Assembly: GCA_947482825.1 (NCBI GenBank)
Contig: CANKMT010000055.1
Coordinates: 1-36,860 of the forward strand
DNA: 36,860 nucleotides
Reading direction: 5' to 3'
DNA from: Betaproteobacteria bacterium
Lineage (GTDB): Bacteria; Pseudomonadota; Gammaproteobacteria; Burkholderiales; SG8-39
Every line of letters starts with the position of its first letter. Position 1 is the first letter of the stretch. Below the pieces are notes generated by a model, which ran no database searches, had not been told where the DNA came from, and worked only from the letters and a program-made list of their open reading frames with translations. Of the stretch, positions 7,539 to 15,480 are shown piece by piece. Made by a program: the position numbers and the translations under genes.

Positions 7539-8279
7539 ATGAGCCTGCCCTTCGAGACCTTTGCGCTGGCGGCGCTGATCGTTACCGGCGCCTACGTCAT
7601 CTTCGGCCTGACCGGCTTCGGATCGACGGTGATCGCGGTGCCGCTGCTCGCGCTGGTGCTGCCGCTCAAGTTCGCGGTGCCGTTGATGATGATGCTCGAT
7701 CTCGCAGCGACCTTGATGCTTGGCGCGCGCGTGCGCAAGGGCATCCGCATCGACGAGGTCAGCTGGCTGATGCCGTTCATCCTCGTCGGCATGGGGCTGG
7801 GCCTGACATTGCTGATCCAGGTGGCCGAGGGTCCGCTGCTCCTCGGCTTGGGCGCGTTCGTGCTGCTTTACGCGGCTTACGGATTCAGCCGGCGCGGCTC
7901 GCCCATTGCGCTCGGCAGGCCCTGGGTCGTCCCGGTCGGCGTGGCCGGTGGAGCCCTGACGGTCCTCTTCGGTACCGGGGGGGTGATCTTTGCGATCTTC
8001 TTCGCGGGTCGCATCCACGACAAGGAGCAACTGCGCTCCACCAACGCCTCGATGATCATGTTTTCGGCGGTCGTTCGCGTCTTCCTGTTCGGCTTCGCCG
8101 GTTTGCTCACCCAGGAGGCGCTGCTCACCTGCACGGCGCTGCTGGTCCCGGCGATGATGGCCGGTTTCCATATCGGCAATCGCCTGCATGCGGTCATTCC
8201 GGCGGCCAGCGTGGTGCGCGCCGTCTACAGTGTGCTTGTGGTGGCCGGCGTATCGCTGCTGGCGCGAGGGGCCTCGTGA
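7539..8279 (+). CDS. TauE/SafE-family membrane exporter
   Basis: The 246-residue protein is almost entirely hydrophobic, with about seven or eight membrane segments. It contains the family-typical opening YVIFGLTGFGSTVIAVPLLALVLPLK and the second-half repeat GVAGGALTVLFGTGGVIFAIFFAGR. TauE/SafE proteins are proposed exporters of sulfite or other organosulfur anions; the substrate here is unknown. It starts 40 bp after the DAHP synthase stop. Its final codons overlap the next gene's GTG start (GTGA), so it is translationally coupled to a glycosyltransferase. That context hints at a role around cell-envelope export rather than sulfur metabolism, but this is inference. Confidence 0.87.
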   Translation: MSLPFETFALAALIVTGAYVIFGLTGFGSTVIAVPLLALVLPLKFAVPLMMMLDLAATLMLGARVRKGIRIDEVSWLMPFILVGMGLGLTLLIQVAEGPLLLGLGAFVLLYAAYGFSRRGSPIALGRPWVVPVGVAGGALTVLFGTGGVIFAIFFAGRIHDKEQLRSTNASMIMFSAVVRVFLFGFAGLLTQEALLTCTALLVPAMMAGFHIGNRLHAVIPAASVVRAVYSVLVVAGVSLLARGAS

Positions 8280-9811
8280 GCGTGCACACCGTGTCCGACG
8301 AGGTGCGTGCGCATCGCTGGTTCGTTGGCGCGCTGGCTGGGACGCTGCTTTTTCGGACATGGCTTGCGGTGGTCTTACCATTCACCGGCGACGAAGCCTA
8401 TTTCCTGGTGTGGGGCCAGCAACCGGCACTCGGGTATTACGACCATCCGCCGATGATCGGTTGGCTGCTTGCGCTGCTCGCGCCGGTGTCCGGTGCGGAG
8501 TGGGTGCTGCGCCTGCCCTCGTTGCTGCTGCCGGTGGCGCTTGCCTTTGGCACGCGCCTGGCGCTCACGCGCTGGTTCGCGCGCCCGCAGGCGAGCGCCG
8601 ACCTTGCGGCGGCCTTGGTGCTCCTGGTGCCGATGAACGTGTGGAACGTGCTCATCACCACCGACACGCCCCTGGTCCTGTTCTCGTTCATTGCAATCCT
8701 GCTGTTCGCCCGCGCCGCCCAGGATCGCTCCGGCGCAGGATTCTTCCTCGCGGGCGTGTGTCTGGGCCTCGCTTTCCTTTCCAAGTATTTTGCAGTGCTG
8801 CTCGGGCTGGGGATGGTCGCTTGGGCGGTGTTCGGGCGCGGCGCGCGCTCGCGCTGGCCGGCGCTCGGGCTGGTTGCGCTCGGTGCGCTGCCGGCGGGCC
8901 TGCTGAATCTCTACTGGAACTACGAAGCCTGCTGGTCGAACGTGATGTTCAACGCGATCAACCGCCACGAGGGGGCCGGACTGGGTTGGACGAACCCGCT
9001 GCTCTTCATTGCGGCAATGGCCTATCTGGCCGCGCCGCTGCTCTGGTCCGCTTGGAAGAGCAGGGGCGCGATCCTCGCTACGCTCAGCGATCCCGGCCAT
9101 CGCGCGCTCGCGTTCGCATGGCTGGTGCCGTTCGCGGTGTTCGCGCTGCTCGCGCCGGTGAAGAAGATCGGCCTGCACTGGCTGCTCTCGTTCGTGCCGC
9201 TGCTGGTGCTCACGCTGGCGATCGCCCTCCCGCAGGAAAAGCTCGTCCGGTGCGCGAGGTTCCTCGCCGCGTTCGCCGTTCTCCATGTGGTCGTTGCGGT
9301 CGTGCTTGCCGCGATCCCACTGGAGGCGTGGAAGTCGAACCGGCTGTACTCCCGGCTCGTGCTGCAGTTTCGCACCGCCGAGGTGGTGGAGAAACTCGCG
9401 CCTTACCGGGGCTATGTGCCGGCCACCGACAATTACACCCTGTCGGTGATCCTCTCCTACTATGCAGGCCGTTACCATTTCGTGTTTGGCGCCGGCACCT
9501 CGCATGCAAGGCATGACGACATCGTCACCGACATGCGGCGACTTGAGGGCAGGGACATTCTCATCGTGCGGCGCGACCCGCCGCCCGAGCGGGACTACCT
9601 GCCCTATTTCAAGTCGGTCGAGTTCAGGACGCTCGAAGTCTCCGGGACGACCATCCACCTGGTTCTTGGCAAAGGGTTCGACTACGCAGCCTATAGGGAA
9701 GGGATCCTGAAAGAGGTACGCGACCGCTGGTACCGCATCCCGGCTTTGCTGCCGGTCGGGGCCTGCTACTTCTGCGAGAAATACTTTCCCGGGGACGCGT
9801 GCGGTCGATGA
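8276..9811 (+). CDS. Polytopic glycosyltransferase of the ArnT/PMT (GT-C) type
   Basis: The 511-residue membrane protein has about ten to eleven hydrophobic segments over residues 15-345 and a soluble C-terminal domain. Near the N terminus is FTGDEAYFLVWGQQPALGYYDHPPM, the conserved first periplasmic loop of GT39/GT83 enzymes: the acidic pair in DEAYF is the catalytic or metal-binding region and the YYDHPP motif is shared with ArnT. Such enzymes transfer a sugar from a polyprenyl-phosphate carrier to lipid A, protein or another acceptor on the periplasmic side. The acceptor is not identifiable. The start is a GTG overlapping the upstream stop, and the stop overlaps the ATG of the prenyltransferase gene, which may supply its lipid-linked donor. 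Confidence 0.87.
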   Translation: MSVHTVSDEVRAHRWFVGALAGTLLFRTWLAVVLPFTGDEAYFLVWGQQPALGYYDHPPMIGWLLALLAPVSGAEWVLRLPSLLLPVALAFGTRLALTRWFARPQASADLAAALVLLVPMNVWNVLITTDTPLVLFSFIAILLFARAAQDRSGAGFFLAGVCLGLAFLSKYFAVLLGLGMVAWAVFGRGARSRWPALGLVALGALPAGLLNLYWNYEACWSNVMFNAINRHEGAGLGWTNPLLFIAAMAYLAAPLLWSAWKSRGAILATLSDPGHRALAFAWLVPFAVFALLAPVKKIGLHWLLSFVPLLVLTLAIALPQEKLVRCARFLAAFAVLHVVVAVVLAAIPLEAWKSNRLYSRLVLQFRTAEVVEKLAPYRGYVPATDNYTLSVILSYYAGRYHFVFGAGTSHARHDDIVTDMRRLEGRDILIVRRDPPPERDYLPYFKSVEFRTLEVSGTTIHLVLGKGFDYAAYREGILKEVRDRWYRIPALLPVGACYFCEKYFPGDACGR

Positions 9812-10674
9812 AACTGGCACCTTACGTGAGGCTCGCCCGTCCGCAGCAGTGGGTGAAGAACACTTTCGTGCTGCCGGGCCTCATCTTCGGTCACGCGCTC
9901 GGGGAGGCCGACAAGGTTGCGGCCGCGTTGATCGCGACAGTCGCGTTTTGCCTGATGTCGAGCGCGGTGTACGCGCTGAACGACGTGTTCGACCGCGAGC
10001 GGGACAGGGAGCATCCGGACAAGCGCCGCCGGCCGATCGCAAGCGGGCAGATCGGAGCGCGCGCCGGGATTGTGTTCGGCCTGCTGCTTGCCGTCGCCGC
10101 GCTCGCTCTGGGCTCCTTCGCAAGCCCTGTTGTGGCGGGAATCCTCGCCGCCTATGCGCTGCTGAACCTGGCCTATTCGCTCGGCCTGAAGCGTGTCCCG
10201 GTGGTCGATGTTTTCATGATCGCCGCCGGCTTTATGTTGCGCATCCTTGCGGGCACGGTCGGGCTCGGGATCGCGCCTTCGACATGGTTGCTGTCGTGCG
10301 GATTCCTGGTCACCTTGTTCCTCGGCTTCGCCAAGCGGCGCGCCGAGCTGGCCCGCCTCGCCGGGGACGCCCGCAGGCACCGCCCGGTGCTCGATGCGTA
10401 CAGCGGGCCCTTCCTTGACGGCGCGATCCTCGCCTGTGCGACGGGAATGCTCGTCACTTACGGGGTCTACACCATATGGCCCAGTACTTTGGCGCTGCAC
10501 GGGACCGACCTGACTTTGACGCTGCCTTTCGTATTGTTCGGCACCTTCCGCTACCTGTTTCTCCTGCGGCACAGGGGGGGAGGGGGCGACCCGTCGAACC
10601 AACTGCTCGAGGACCGCTGGCTGCTGGGTTCGGCCGCCGGGTGGGCTGCGACCGTGGTGCTGCTGATCGGCTAG
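9808..10674 (+). CDS. UbiA-family prenyltransferase, decaprenyl-phosphate phosphoribosyltransferase-like
   Basis: The 288-residue polytopic protein begins MKLAPYVRLARPQQWVKNTFV and carries the first aspartate motif as NDVFDRERDREHPDKRRRP followed by IASG. That motif, with the HPDKR extension, is characteristic of the decaprenyl-phosphate phosphoribosyltransferase (UbiA subfamily, Rv3806c-like) group rather than ubiquinone or heme enzymes. The second conserved loop is LGLKRVPVVDVFMIAAGFMLR. Such proteins attach phosphoribose, or a related sugar phosphate, to a polyprenyl phosphate in the cytoplasmic membrane. I chose ATG 9808, which overlaps the upstream stop as ATGA; a GTG at 9799 would add three residues. 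Coupling to the GT-C gene suggests donor synthesis and transfer in one pathway. No dedicated epimerase or phosphatase genes are adjacent. Confidence 0.85.
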   Translation: MKLAPYVRLARPQQWVKNTFVLPGLIFGHALGEADKVAAALIATVAFCLMSSAVYALNDVFDRERDREHPDKRRRPIASGQIGARAGIVFGLLLAVAALALGSFASPVVAGILAAYALLNLAYSLGLKRVPVVDVFMIAAGFMLRILAGTVGLGIAPSTWLLSCGFLVTLFLGFAKRRAELARLAGDARRHRPVLDAYSGPFLDGAILACATGMLVTYGVYTIWPSTLALHGTDLTLTLPFVLFGTFRYLFLLRHRGGGGDPSNQLLEDRWLLGSAAGWAATVVLLIG

Positions 10675-10716
10675 AATGGTCCGCGAACGTCCTCATTTCA
10701 GGCCGCCAACCCATCC

Positions 10717-11265
10717 ATGCCCGATCGTCCCCAACAGCTTTCGCACCTCGATTTTCTCGGCGACGCGACCAAGTTTTCCGGCCAGATCCATGCACTGATT
10801 CCCAAGTGCAACCTGCTGGAGAATTTTTCGCACGCCGAAGTGCGGCTGCTGTCCCACTTCATGGACGTTTACCGGTGCGGGCAGGGCGCCGAGATCATCC
10901 GCGAGGGCGAGGGCGGGGATTTCATGCTCATGATCATCGAGGGCCGCGTCGAGGTGATGAAGCGCGATCGCTGGAACACCCTGCAGGTGATCGCCGTGGT
11001 CGATGCCGGCAAGACACTGGGCGAGATGTCGATGATCGACGGCGAGCCGCGCTTCGCGACCTGCATGGCCGACCAGCCGACCATGATCGCGGTTCTCAAC
11101 CGCGAGAATCTCGCGCGCATCATCGTCGAGCAACCGATGCTCGGGGCCAAGATCCTCATGGAATTCGTGCTCATGCTCTCGCAGCGCCTGAGGGCGACCA
11201 GCAGCCGGCTGGTCGGGGTGCTCGATGAGCGAATCCAGCACGGCACGGTGTGGCCGCCGCCCTGA
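10717..11265 (+). CDS. Cyclic nucleotide-binding domain protein (CRP/FNR fold without HTH)
   Basis: The 182-residue product contains one cNMP-binding beta-roll, roughly residues 30-150, beginning IPKCNLLENFSHAEVRLLSHFMDVYRCGQG, with GDFMLMIIEGRVEVMK and the phosphate-binding-cassette-like segment GKTLGEMSMIDGEPRFATC. The cassette has the Glu and Arg expected for cyclic nucleotide contact (GEMSMIDGEPR). After the roll there is only a helix (MEFVLMLSQRLRATSSRL) and a short tail, with no helix-turn-helix, so it is more likely a sensor or partner protein than a transcription factor. It lies 42 bp after the prenyltransferase gene. A TAGAAT sequence overlapping the upstream stop (10672-10677) could be a -10 element, but no -35 is clear. 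Confidence 0.85.
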   Translation: MPDRPQQLSHLDFLGDATKFSGQIHALIPKCNLLENFSHAEVRLLSHFMDVYRCGQGAEIIREGEGGDFMLMIIEGRVEVMKRDRWNTLQVIAVVDAGKTLGEMSMIDGEPRFATCMADQPTMIAVLNRENLARIIVEQPMLGAKILMEFVLMLSQRLRATSSRLVGVLDERIQHGTVWPPP

Positions 11266-11351
11266 GTTGTAAGGAAAACCCGGTCCGGGGCGACCAAAAA
11301 CAGCCCGAGGACCGCCGCCTGGCGCAGCCGGCGAAACAGTAGAGGATTTCA

Positions 11352-12317
11352 GTGCACGCGACATTGCCCCTGATACAGCAGTTCGGTTTCCCGGCGCTGC
11401 GCCGGGGCCGCCTGGACACCCTCCAGGTCAACCTCGGCTACAAGTGCAACCAGAGCTGCCTGCACTGCCATGTGAATGCCGGCCCGACCCGCACCGAGAT
11501 GATGTCGCGCGAAACGATCGCCGATGTGCTCGCTTTCATCGCGGTGGCGGGGATCAAGACCCTGGACCTGACCGGCGGCGCCCCCGAGCTGAATCCGCAT
11601 TTCCGCGAGTTGGTCGCGCGCGCTCGCGAGCTCGGGACGAGGGTCATCGATCGCTGCAATCTGACGATCCTCGAAGAGCCGGGCCAGGAGGACCTCGCGG
11701 GCTTTCTCGCCGGGCACCGCGTGGAGGTCACGGCGTCGATGCCCTGCTACACCGAGGAGCTGGTCGACCGCCAGCGCGGCAAAGGGGTCTATGAAAGGAG
11801 CATCGCCGGCCTGTTGCGCCTCAATGCGCTCGGCTACGGCAAGCCCGATACCGGACTGGTGCTCAATCTCGTCTATAACCCGCAGGGTCCTGCGCTGCCG
11901 CCCGGACAACAAGGGCTCGAAGCGGACTACAAGCGCGAACTGGGCGAAAAGTTCGGCGTGGTGTTCAACCAGCTGTACACGCTGGCCAACATGCCGATCC
12001 AGCGCTTCGGCAGCACGCTGGTCTCCAAGGGGCAGTTCAAGGATTACATGGCGCTGCTCAAGGGCGCGCACCGCGACGAGAACCTGGAGTCTGTCATGTG
12101 CCGCACGCTCGTGTCGGTGGACTGGAAGGGCGCGGTGTACGACTGCGACTTCAACCAGATGCTCGGCCTGCCCCTGGAGCTCGGCCAGAAGCGCCGGCCG
12201 CAATTGTCGGACCTCATCGGCCGGGACCTCGCCGGCAACGCGATCGCCGTGCGCGACCATTGCTATGGCTGCACGGCCGGGCAGGGCTCGTCCTGCGGCG
12301 GGGCGCTGGATGATTGA
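11352..12317 (+). CDS. arsS: Arsenosugar biosynthesis-type radical SAM protein ArsS
   Basis: The 321-residue protein has the radical SAM cluster motif CNQSCLHC (Cys32, Cys36, Cys39), then LDLTGGAPELNPHFRELV (the GGE-like SAM motif) and VYNPQGPALPPGQQGLEADYK, followed by a Cys-rich C-terminal DUF3641 domain with CRTLVSVDWKGAVYDCDFNQM and HCYGCTAGQGSSCGG. This domain order defines the ArsS / rSAM-selenodomain family, shown in some bacteria to use SAM in making the 5-deoxyribose part of arsenosugars from dimethylarsenite. The GTG at 11352 gives MHATLPLIQQFGFP, a typical start. It opens a six-gene same-strand operon; the next gene overlaps it by 8 bp. No arsM gene is in the window, so arsenic as substrate is inferred from the family only. 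Confidence 0.9.
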   Translation: MHATLPLIQQFGFPALRRGRLDTLQVNLGYKCNQSCLHCHVNAGPTRTEMMSRETIADVLAFIAVAGIKTLDLTGGAPELNPHFRELVARARELGTRVIDRCNLTILEEPGQEDLAGFLAGHRVEVTASMPCYTEELVDRQRGKGVYERSIAGLLRLNALGYGKPDTGLVLNLVYNPQGPALPPGQQGLEADYKRELGEKFGVVFNQLYTLANMPIQRFGSTLVSKGQFKDYMALLKGAHRDENLESVMCRTLVSVDWKGAVYDCDFNQMLGLPLELGQKRRPQLSDLIGRDLAGNAIAVRDHCYGCTAGQGSSCGGALDD

Positions 12318-13281
12318 GGATCCGGGGCGCGCCTGCCCGGTCGGCTACCGCTACGGAGCGGGCGCCCTTCGGGCCGCGCCGGCGATCGAAGCTGAAACCC
12401 TGTACGTCGCAGGGGGACTTTACGGGAACACTTGCGCGCTCGATGCGTTGCTCGATCTGGTCGCGCTCGAGCCGGGCGCGAAGCTCGTCTTCAACGGGGA
12501 CTTCAACTGGTTCAATGTCGACGCGCGCGAATACCGGCGAGTCAACGAGGCGGTGCTCGCGCATGCGGCGATCCGCGGCAACGTCGAAAGCGAGTTGGCG
12601 CAGCCCGCGCAAGGCGCGGGTTGCGGCTGCGGCTACCCGCAGTGGGTCGGGGACGCCGAGGTCGACCGCTCCAACCGGATCATGGAAAAGTTGCAGGCGA
12701 CCGCAATGGGCGAGGCCGGCCTGACCAAGCGCATCGGCGGCTTGCCGATGTTCGCGGTGGCGCGCGTGGGAGAAACGCGCATCGGGATCGTGCATGGCGA
12801 CGCCGAGTCTCTCGCCGGGTGGGGATTTTCCCAGGAGTTGCTTTCGACCGACGCAGGCCGTTCGGCGGCATCGGCCGCGTTCGAAGCGGCACAGGTCGGT
12901 GTAATCGCCAGCAGCCATACCTGCCTGCCGGTCCTGCAATCGGTTCCGACTGCGAAGGGCGAAGCGGTCCTCGCCAACAACGGCGCGGCGGGGATGCCGA
13001 ATTTCCGCGGCACGCGCCACGGGATCGTTACGCGAATCTCGGTGCGGCCGCCCAAGGCAGGCGCGCTGTACGGAGCGTCGCTCGACGACGCGTGCGTTCA
13101 CGTTCATGCCATTGCCGTCCGCTATGACGCGGACGCCTGGGAAGAGCGCTTCCTTGCCCAGTGGCCTCCGGGGTCCGAAGCCTGGCGGTCGTATTTCCCG
13201 CGCATTTGCAATGGGCCGGACTATTCGGTGCGGGACGCAATGCGCGTGGCCCCGCAATCGGCCGCTGCGCTCGCACTGTAA
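12310..13281 (+). CDS. Metallophosphoesterase-like protein of the ArsS operon
   Basis: The 323-residue product reads as a divergent calcineurin-like phosphoesterase. In order it has VAGGLYGNTCALDALLDL (where GDxHG is usual), LVFNGDFNWFNVD (GDxxD), IRGNVESEL (GN-type motif), GIVHGDAESLAGWGF and ASSHTCLPVL (in place of GHTH). The first metal motif lacks the Asp and His normally present, so site 1 looks altered. An unusual CGCGYP motif (Cys105, Cys107) sits between the GN and GD motifs. No signal peptide is evident. The ATG overlaps the arsS stop by 8 bp, implying coupled translation and a shared pathway, perhaps release of a phosphate from a sugar or nucleotide intermediate. The substrate is unknown and catalytic competence is not proven. 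Confidence 0.75.
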   Translation: MIEDPGRACPVGYRYGAGALRAAPAIEAETLYVAGGLYGNTCALDALLDLVALEPGAKLVFNGDFNWFNVDAREYRRVNEAVLAHAAIRGNVESELAQPAQGAGCGCGYPQWVGDAEVDRSNRIMEKLQATAMGEAGLTKRIGGLPMFAVARVGETRIGIVHGDAESLAGWGFSQELLSTDAGRSAASAAFEAAQVGVIASSHTCLPVLQSVPTAKGEAVLANNGAAGMPNFRGTRHGIVTRISVRPPKAGALYGASLDDACVHVHAIAVRYDADAWEERFLAQWPPGSEAWRSYFPRICNGPDYSVRDAMRVAPQSAAALAL

Positions 13282-13326
13282 GATTCCCGCGCCCGGGCCG
13301 ACGAAGTCCGCGGGAGGAATCAATCA

Positions 13327-15480
13327 ATGAAGAAGACCAAGCTTCTGGTGCTTGCCGGGGTTGTCATTGCCGTGGCCGCGTTTTTCGCGCTCGGCGGCCA
13401 GCGCTATCTCAGCTTCGAGAACGTGAAGGGCCAGCGGGCTGCGATCGACGCGTGGTATGCGTCGCACCCCTTCGGAACCGCGATCACGTTTCTCGCCGCC
13501 TACGTGGCGGTGACCGCTTTTTCGCTGCCCGGGGCGGCCATCATGACGCTGGTGGCCGGCGCGATCTTCGGCCTGGGCTGGGGCACGGTCATCGTCTCGT
13601 TCGCTTCTTCGATCGGCGCGACGCTGGCTTTCCTCACGTCGCGATTCCTTCTGCGCGACTGGGTGCAGAGCAGGTTCGGCCAGCAGCTCAACGCTTTGAA
13701 CGAAGGAGTGCGGCGCGAAGGCGCGCTCTATCTCTTCACGTTGCGCCTCATCCCGGTGGCGCCGTTCTTCGTGATCAATCTCGCGATGGGCCTCACGCCG
13801 ATCGGCACGTGGACTTTCTACTGGGTGAGTCAGGTCGGCATGCTGGCCGGCACGCTGGTTTTCGTGAATGCCGGCACCCAGCTCGCGCAGCTGCAATCGC
13901 TCTCCGGCATCCTTTCGCCGAGGCTTATCGGCGCCTTCGTCCTGCTGGGGATCTTTCCTCTGGTCGCGGCCCGGGCGGTCGAGTTCTTCAAGGGCCGGCG
14001 CGTTTACGCCCGTTGGAAAAAGCCCCGCAGCTTCGATCGCAACATGGTCGTGATCGGGGCGGGCTCAGGCGGACTGGTGGCCGCGCTCATCGCGGCGGTG
14101 GTCAAGGCGAAGGTCACGCTGGTCGAGAAGCACGAGATGGGCGGCGACTGCCTGAACACCGGCTGCGTGCCCTCGAAGGCGCTGATCAAAACGGCCCGCG
14201 TGCTCGCCCAAATGCGGCGCGCCAAGGAGTACGGGCTGAAAAGCGCGGTGGCCGAATTCGATTTCGCGCAAGTGATGGAGCGGGTGCAGCGCGTCATCAA
14301 GACCATCGAACCGAATGATTCGGTCGAGCGGTTCACCGCCCTGGGCGTCGAGTGCGTGATGGGCGAGGCGAAGCTGGTGTCGCCCTGGGAAGTCGAAATC
14401 CGCGAGGCGGACGGCGCGACCCGGCGCCTGACCACGCGTTCCATCGTGATCGCGGCAGGCGCGTCGCCCTTCGTGCCGCCGATTCCGGGCATCGAAGGCA
14501 TGGGCTACCTCACTTCCGATTCGATCTGGGACCTGCGCAGCCTTCCAACCCGGCTGGTCGTGCTCGGCGGCGGGCCGATCGGCTGCGAACTGGCGCAGTC
14601 GTTCGCGCGATTCGGCAGCAAGGTCACCCAGGTCGAGATGCTCCCGCGCATCATGGTGCGCGAAGACCCAGAGATCTCCGACCTGGTGGCGGCGAAATTC
14701 CGCGCCGAGGGCGTCGACGTTCTCACCGGCCACAAGGCCAAGCAGTTCCTGCTCGAGGAGGGCACCAAGGTCCTCGTTTGCGAGCACGAAGGCCGCGACG
14801 TGCGGATCGAATTCGACGCCGTCCTGGTCGCGGTCGGCCGCGCGCCACGCGTCACGGGTTACGGCCTCGAGGACCTGGGCATCCCGCTCAACAAAAACCG
14901 GACTATCCAGACCAATGAGTTCCTGCAGACCCTGTATCCCAACATCTACGCCTGCGGCGACGTGGCGGGGCCCTACCAGTTCACGCACACCGCCTCGCAC
15001 CAGGCGTGGTACGCGTCGGTCAATTCGCTGTTCGGCGGGTTCAGGAAATTCCGCGCCGACTACTCGGTGATCCCGTGGGCGACCTTCACGGACCCGGAAG
15101 TCGCGCGGGTCGGCCTGAACGAGACCGAGGCGAAGGAAAAAGGCGTGGCGTACGAAGTCTCGCGCTACGGCATCGATGACCTCGACCGCGCCATCGCCGA
15201 CGAGGAGGCGCACGGCTTCGTCAAAGTGCTGACCGTGCCGGGCAAGGACCGCATCCTCGGGGTCACCATCGTCGGCGACCATGCCGGCGACCTGATTGCC
15301 GAATTCGTGATGGCGATGCGCCACGGCCTGGGCCTGAACAAGATCCTCGGCACGATCCATATCTACCCGACATTGGCCGAGGCCAACAAATTCGCCGCCG
15401 GCGTCTGGAAGAAAGCTCACGCGCCGGAGGGCCTGCTGGCGTGGGCCGGCAAATACCATGCATGGAGGAGGGGAGGATGA
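13327..15480 (+). CDS. TVP38/TMEM64 membrane protein fused to a MerA/Lpd-like flavoprotein disulfide reductase
   Basis: The 717-residue protein has two parts. Residues 1-235 are a TVP38/TMEM64 (DedA/VTT) membrane domain with FSLPGAAIMTLVAGAIFGLGWG and the later LRLIPVAPFFVINLAMG. From residue 240 there is a complete class I pyridine nucleotide-disulfide oxidoreductase: an FAD-binding VVIGAGSGG, a redox pair CLNTGC (Cys275, Cys280), NAD(P)-binding VVLGGGPIGCELAQSFARFG, YACGDVAGPYQFTH and a C-terminal dimer domain. Where lipoamide dehydrogenase has His-x-His-Pro-Thr, this protein has HIYPT, so the catalytic His is replaced by Tyr. There is no N-terminal heavy-metal domain and no C-terminal Cys pair as in true mercuric reductase. 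It starts 45 bp after the previous gene behind GGGAGG. The fusion is frequent in ArsS clusters. Confidence 0.9.
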   Translation: MKKTKLLVLAGVVIAVAAFFALGGQRYLSFENVKGQRAAIDAWYASHPFGTAITFLAAYVAVTAFSLPGAAIMTLVAGAIFGLGWGTVIVSFASSIGATLAFLTSRFLLRDWVQSRFGQQLNALNEGVRREGALYLFTLRLIPVAPFFVINLAMGLTPIGTWTFYWVSQVGMLAGTLVFVNAGTQLAQLQSLSGILSPRLIGAFVLLGIFPLVAARAVEFFKGRRVYARWKKPRSFDRNMVVIGAGSGGLVAALIAAVVKAKVTLVEKHEMGGDCLNTGCVPSKALIKTARVLAQMRRAKEYGLKSAVAEFDFAQVMERVQRVIKTIEPNDSVERFTALGVECVMGEAKLVSPWEVEIREADGATRRLTTRSIVIAAGASPFVPPIPGIEGMGYLTSDSIWDLRSLPTRLVVLGGGPIGCELAQSFARFGSKVTQVEMLPRIMVREDPEISDLVAAKFRAEGVDVLTGHKAKQFLLEEGTKVLVCEHEGRDVRIEFDAVLVAVGRAPRVTGYGLEDLGIPLNKNRTIQTNEFLQTLYPNIYACGDVAGPYQFTHTASHQAWYASVNSLFGGFRKFRADYSVIPWATFTDPEVARVGLNETEAKEKGVAYEVSRYGIDDLDRAIADEEAHGFVKVLTVPGKDRILGVTIVGDHAGDLIAEFVMAMRHGLGLNKILGTIHIYPTLAEANKFAAGVWKKAHAPEGLLAWAGKYHAWRRGG

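Noticed and set aside
12315..12317. Selenocysteine read-through of the arsS TGA
   Set aside because: The family name refers to a selenocysteine-containing group, but here the GSSC motif has Cys, the protein is complete at this TGA, and the bases after it do not continue a conserved domain.
13327..15480. Annotation as mercuric reductase merA
   Set aside because: The protein lacks the N-terminal metal-binding domain and the C-terminal Cys pair required for Hg(II), and no other mer gene is present.
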